Position numbers and translations under genes: made by a program
The notes under the pieces: model-generated
The model's input: the letters and a program-made list of their open reading frames with translations, nothing else
What the model was told of the DNA's origin: nothing
The model's database searches: none
Shown here: positions 7,116 to 7,841 of the stretch, piece after piece
Layout of the letters: each line of letters begins with the position of its first letter
Position numbering within the stretch: position 1 is the first letter of the stretch
Assembly: GCA_028822575.1 (NCBI GenBank)
Contig: JAPKDN010000129.1
Location: 1-7,841, forward strand
DNA length: 7,841 nucleotides
From: Alphaproteobacteria bacterium
Lineage (GTDB): Bacteria > Pseudomonadota > Alphaproteobacteria > Thalassobaculales > Thalassobaculaceae
Direction of reading: 5' to 3'

Positions 7116-7165
7116 ATTAAGGGATCGCTCAACCCCAACACAGGTCGGCGAGACACGGCCGAAGC

Positions 7166-7366
7166 TTACCGACTGCCGCTGCTTGACGGTGCCGATCCAA
7201 GCGGCGTGCCGTTACGCCACGTGCTCGAACTTTTGCAACGGGAACAGATCCGTTCGCCCGACCACTGACTTTGGAACGTGTCGCTGCATCGGAGGCATTG
7301 ACGCGACTTTGGCACATCCGAAGTCGGTTGTTCCATCGGTGTATCGGTTGCGGGGGACGTAGTCAT
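7166..7366 (-). CDS. Small two-CxxC zinc-ribbon protein
   Basis: 66 residues from the ATG at 7366. A GAAGGA ribosome site ends 6 nt before that ATG. Longer in-frame extension to 7444 is possible but lacks such a site and its sequence looks non-coding. The core is CLRCSDTFQSQWSGERICSR followed by CKSSSTWRNGTPL: Cys24, Cys27, Cys41 and Cys44 form two CxxC knuckles 13 residues apart, a likely single structural zinc site. I recognise the 'CLRC..F.S.W.GERIC.RCK....WR.G' pattern from short uncharacterised alphaproteobacterial proteins. The N-terminal 20 residues (Thr/Pro/Ser-rich) and the C-terminal Ser/Gly tail look disordered. Function is unknown; RNA, DNA or protein binding would be a guess. It converges on the DUF6481-YkgJ pair, with 50 nt between stops and no clear terminator hairpin followed by a T-tract. 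Confidence 0.75.
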   Translation of the reverse strand: MTTSPATDTPMEQPTSDVPKSRQCLRCSDTFQSQWSGERICSRCKSSSTWRNGTPLGSAPSSSGSR

Positions 7367-7690
7367 GCCTATTCCTTCGCGTGGGCCCATCATTAGACAA
7401 GAGAACATGCGCAGTCGGGCGTTTCCAAGCGCGCCGTCGCTCATCTACGGGAAATCCATGGGCACGCGACAGCGTGCCTAGGAGAGACTCAAGAAATCAG
7501 ATCCATAGTGACGATAAACGTCAATCTACGACTTCACTAATAGCACAGAAATTTTCTCGAATCAATACAATCCTAGTTTATAAATAAAAATTGAAATCTA
7601 TACATTAACACTAATGATTAATTTCATATTTTCATAATCAAAAGATAAAAAATTGCAACAAAAACCTAATTTAAGCCAACAATGATTGAC

Positions 7691-7696
7691 TATAAT
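7691..7696 (+). promoter_or_regulatory. Consensus −10 box before the right-edge ORF
   Basis: TATAAT is a 6/6 match to the sigma-70 −10 element, placed so that transcription would start near 7703 and leave about a 70-nt leader before the ATG at 7774. The −35 position at 17-nt spacing reads AATTTA, which is poor. In DNA this AT-rich a chance match is quite possible. Confidence 0.35.
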
Positions 7697-7759
7697 AGAT
7701 GGTTTTGTCAAAGATCGCGCGGCCCTAATTTTCGAACAGTCGATTCTGGTTTCATCTCG

Positions 7760-7769
7760 AAGGAGGTGA
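7760..7769 (+). promoter_or_regulatory. Full-length Shine-Dalgarno sequence
   Basis: AAGGAGGTGA matches the complement of the 16S rRNA 3' tail over all ten bases and ends its AGGAGG core 7 nt before the ATG at 7774, an optimal spacing. It is far stronger than any other ribosome site in the window. A hairpin TTCGA/TCGAA (7731-7735 with 7757-7761) would reach its first two bases. Confidence 0.7.
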
Positions 7770-7773
7770 ATAA

Positions 7774-7841
7774 ATGAATATAAATTTTTAAAACAGTTTG
7801 TTTTTGATGTGAATTTATCTTTATATCAAAATATTAACCAG
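7774..7841 (+). CDS. Start of an unknown ORF with a frame break, cut by window edge
   Basis: The ATG at 7774 reads only MNINF and then TAA (7789-7791). The overlapping frame beginning at 7770 has no stop up to the window end (24 codons) but no ordinary start near the ribosome site. The two join smoothly if one base is slipped or added at the T5 tract 7785-7789, giving a peptide that begins MNINFLKQFVFDVNL. The sequence there, A_AAT_TTT (7782-7788), has the X_XXY_YYZ form of a −1 slippery site directly before the stop. It may be programmed frameshifting, a homopolymer sequencing error, a real frameshift mutation, a slippage-variable tract, or a five-codon leader peptide. No family can be named from these residues, and codon use (TTA, TAT, AAT) differs from all other genes in the window. 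Confidence 0.35.

Larger units (their letters stand above)
7367..7773. other. Long non-coding stretch with a sharp GC drop
   Basis: No supportable gene was found in these 407 nt. A possible 68-codon plus-strand frame (7381-7587) crosses the composition change and shows no domain. Hand counts of GC: 33/60 in 7441-7500, 22/60 in 7501-7560, 11/60 in 7561-7620, 13/60 in 7621-7680. Minor repeats in the AT-rich half are a TGAAAT/ATTTCA inverted repeat (7592-7597 with 7621-7626) and two tandem copies of TTTCATA at an 8-nt period (7622-7636). A more GC-rich patch (7715-7725) interrupts the AT-rich stretch. No tRNA, integrase or target-site duplication was seen. Confidence 0.6.

Noticed and set aside
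7145..7162. TCGGC/GCCGA hairpin between the YkgJ and zinc-ribbon genes as a bidirectional terminator
   Set aside because: Five base pairs, an 8-nt loop and no T-tract on either side.
7212..7400. 62-codon minus-strand frame overlapping the zinc-ribbon gene
   Set aside because: Out of frame with the CxxC-bearing frame, which has the better ribosome site and a recognisable motif.
7381..7587. 68-codon plus-strand frame
   Set aside because: Runs across the GC change, has no domain and no clear ribosome site; composition looks random.
1..7841. CRISPR arrays, tRNA/rRNA genes, transposases
   Set aside because: No regularly spaced repeats, no tRNA-like cloverleaf and no transposase or integrase motifs were seen by eye.

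Overview
The window looks like a chromosomal segment of a moderately GC-rich alphaproteobacterium, possibly Rhodospirillales-like. This rests on protein types rather than a marker gene: an alphaproteobacterial-style AspRS, a DUF6481-type basic coiled-coil protein, a short YkgJ-type cysteine-cluster protein, a two-CxxC zinc-ribbon microprotein, and a membrane-anchored TolB-like/TPR protein of the kind usually fused to adenylate cyclases. The genus cannot be fixed from this sequence.

Layout: (i) 1-184, + strand: the last 60 codons of a secretin (GspD/PilQ-type outer-membrane pore) entering from the left. (ii) 224-6163, − strand: read in transcription order, a family VIII esterase/beta-lactamase-like serine hydrolase, a possible 45-codon ORF, the TolB-like/TPR membrane protein, a TauD/TfdA-type Fe(II)/2-oxoglutarate dioxygenase with its own good promoter, and aspartyl-tRNA synthetase (aspS). 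aspS converges on the secretin gene, and its likely Rho-independent terminator lies inside the last secretin codons. (iii) 6164-6444: a divergent intergenic region with several small inverted repeats. (iv) 6445-7115, + strand: DUF6481 and YkgJ-family genes overlapping by 4 nt (TTGA). (v) 7166-7366, − strand: a 66-residue zinc-ribbon protein converging on them. (vi) 7367-7841: a stretch that changes from about 55% GC to about 20-25% GC near position 7510. It ends with a −10 box, a full-length Shine-Dalgarno (10/10 match to the 16S tail) and an ATG. That ATG is followed by a stop after five codons, but a one-base slip at a T5 tract joins it to a frame open to the window edge.

Functionally most genes are unconnected housekeeping or accessory genes. 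The clearest co-expressed pair is DUF6481-YkgJ. The serine hydrolase, small ORF and TPR protein could share a transcript (80-nt gap, then a TGATG overlap). No complete new multi-gene system is visible. The least explained parts are the AT-rich right edge with its broken or slipping reading frame, and the small ORF before the TPR gene. Database searches were not possible, so family calls rest on motif recognition.
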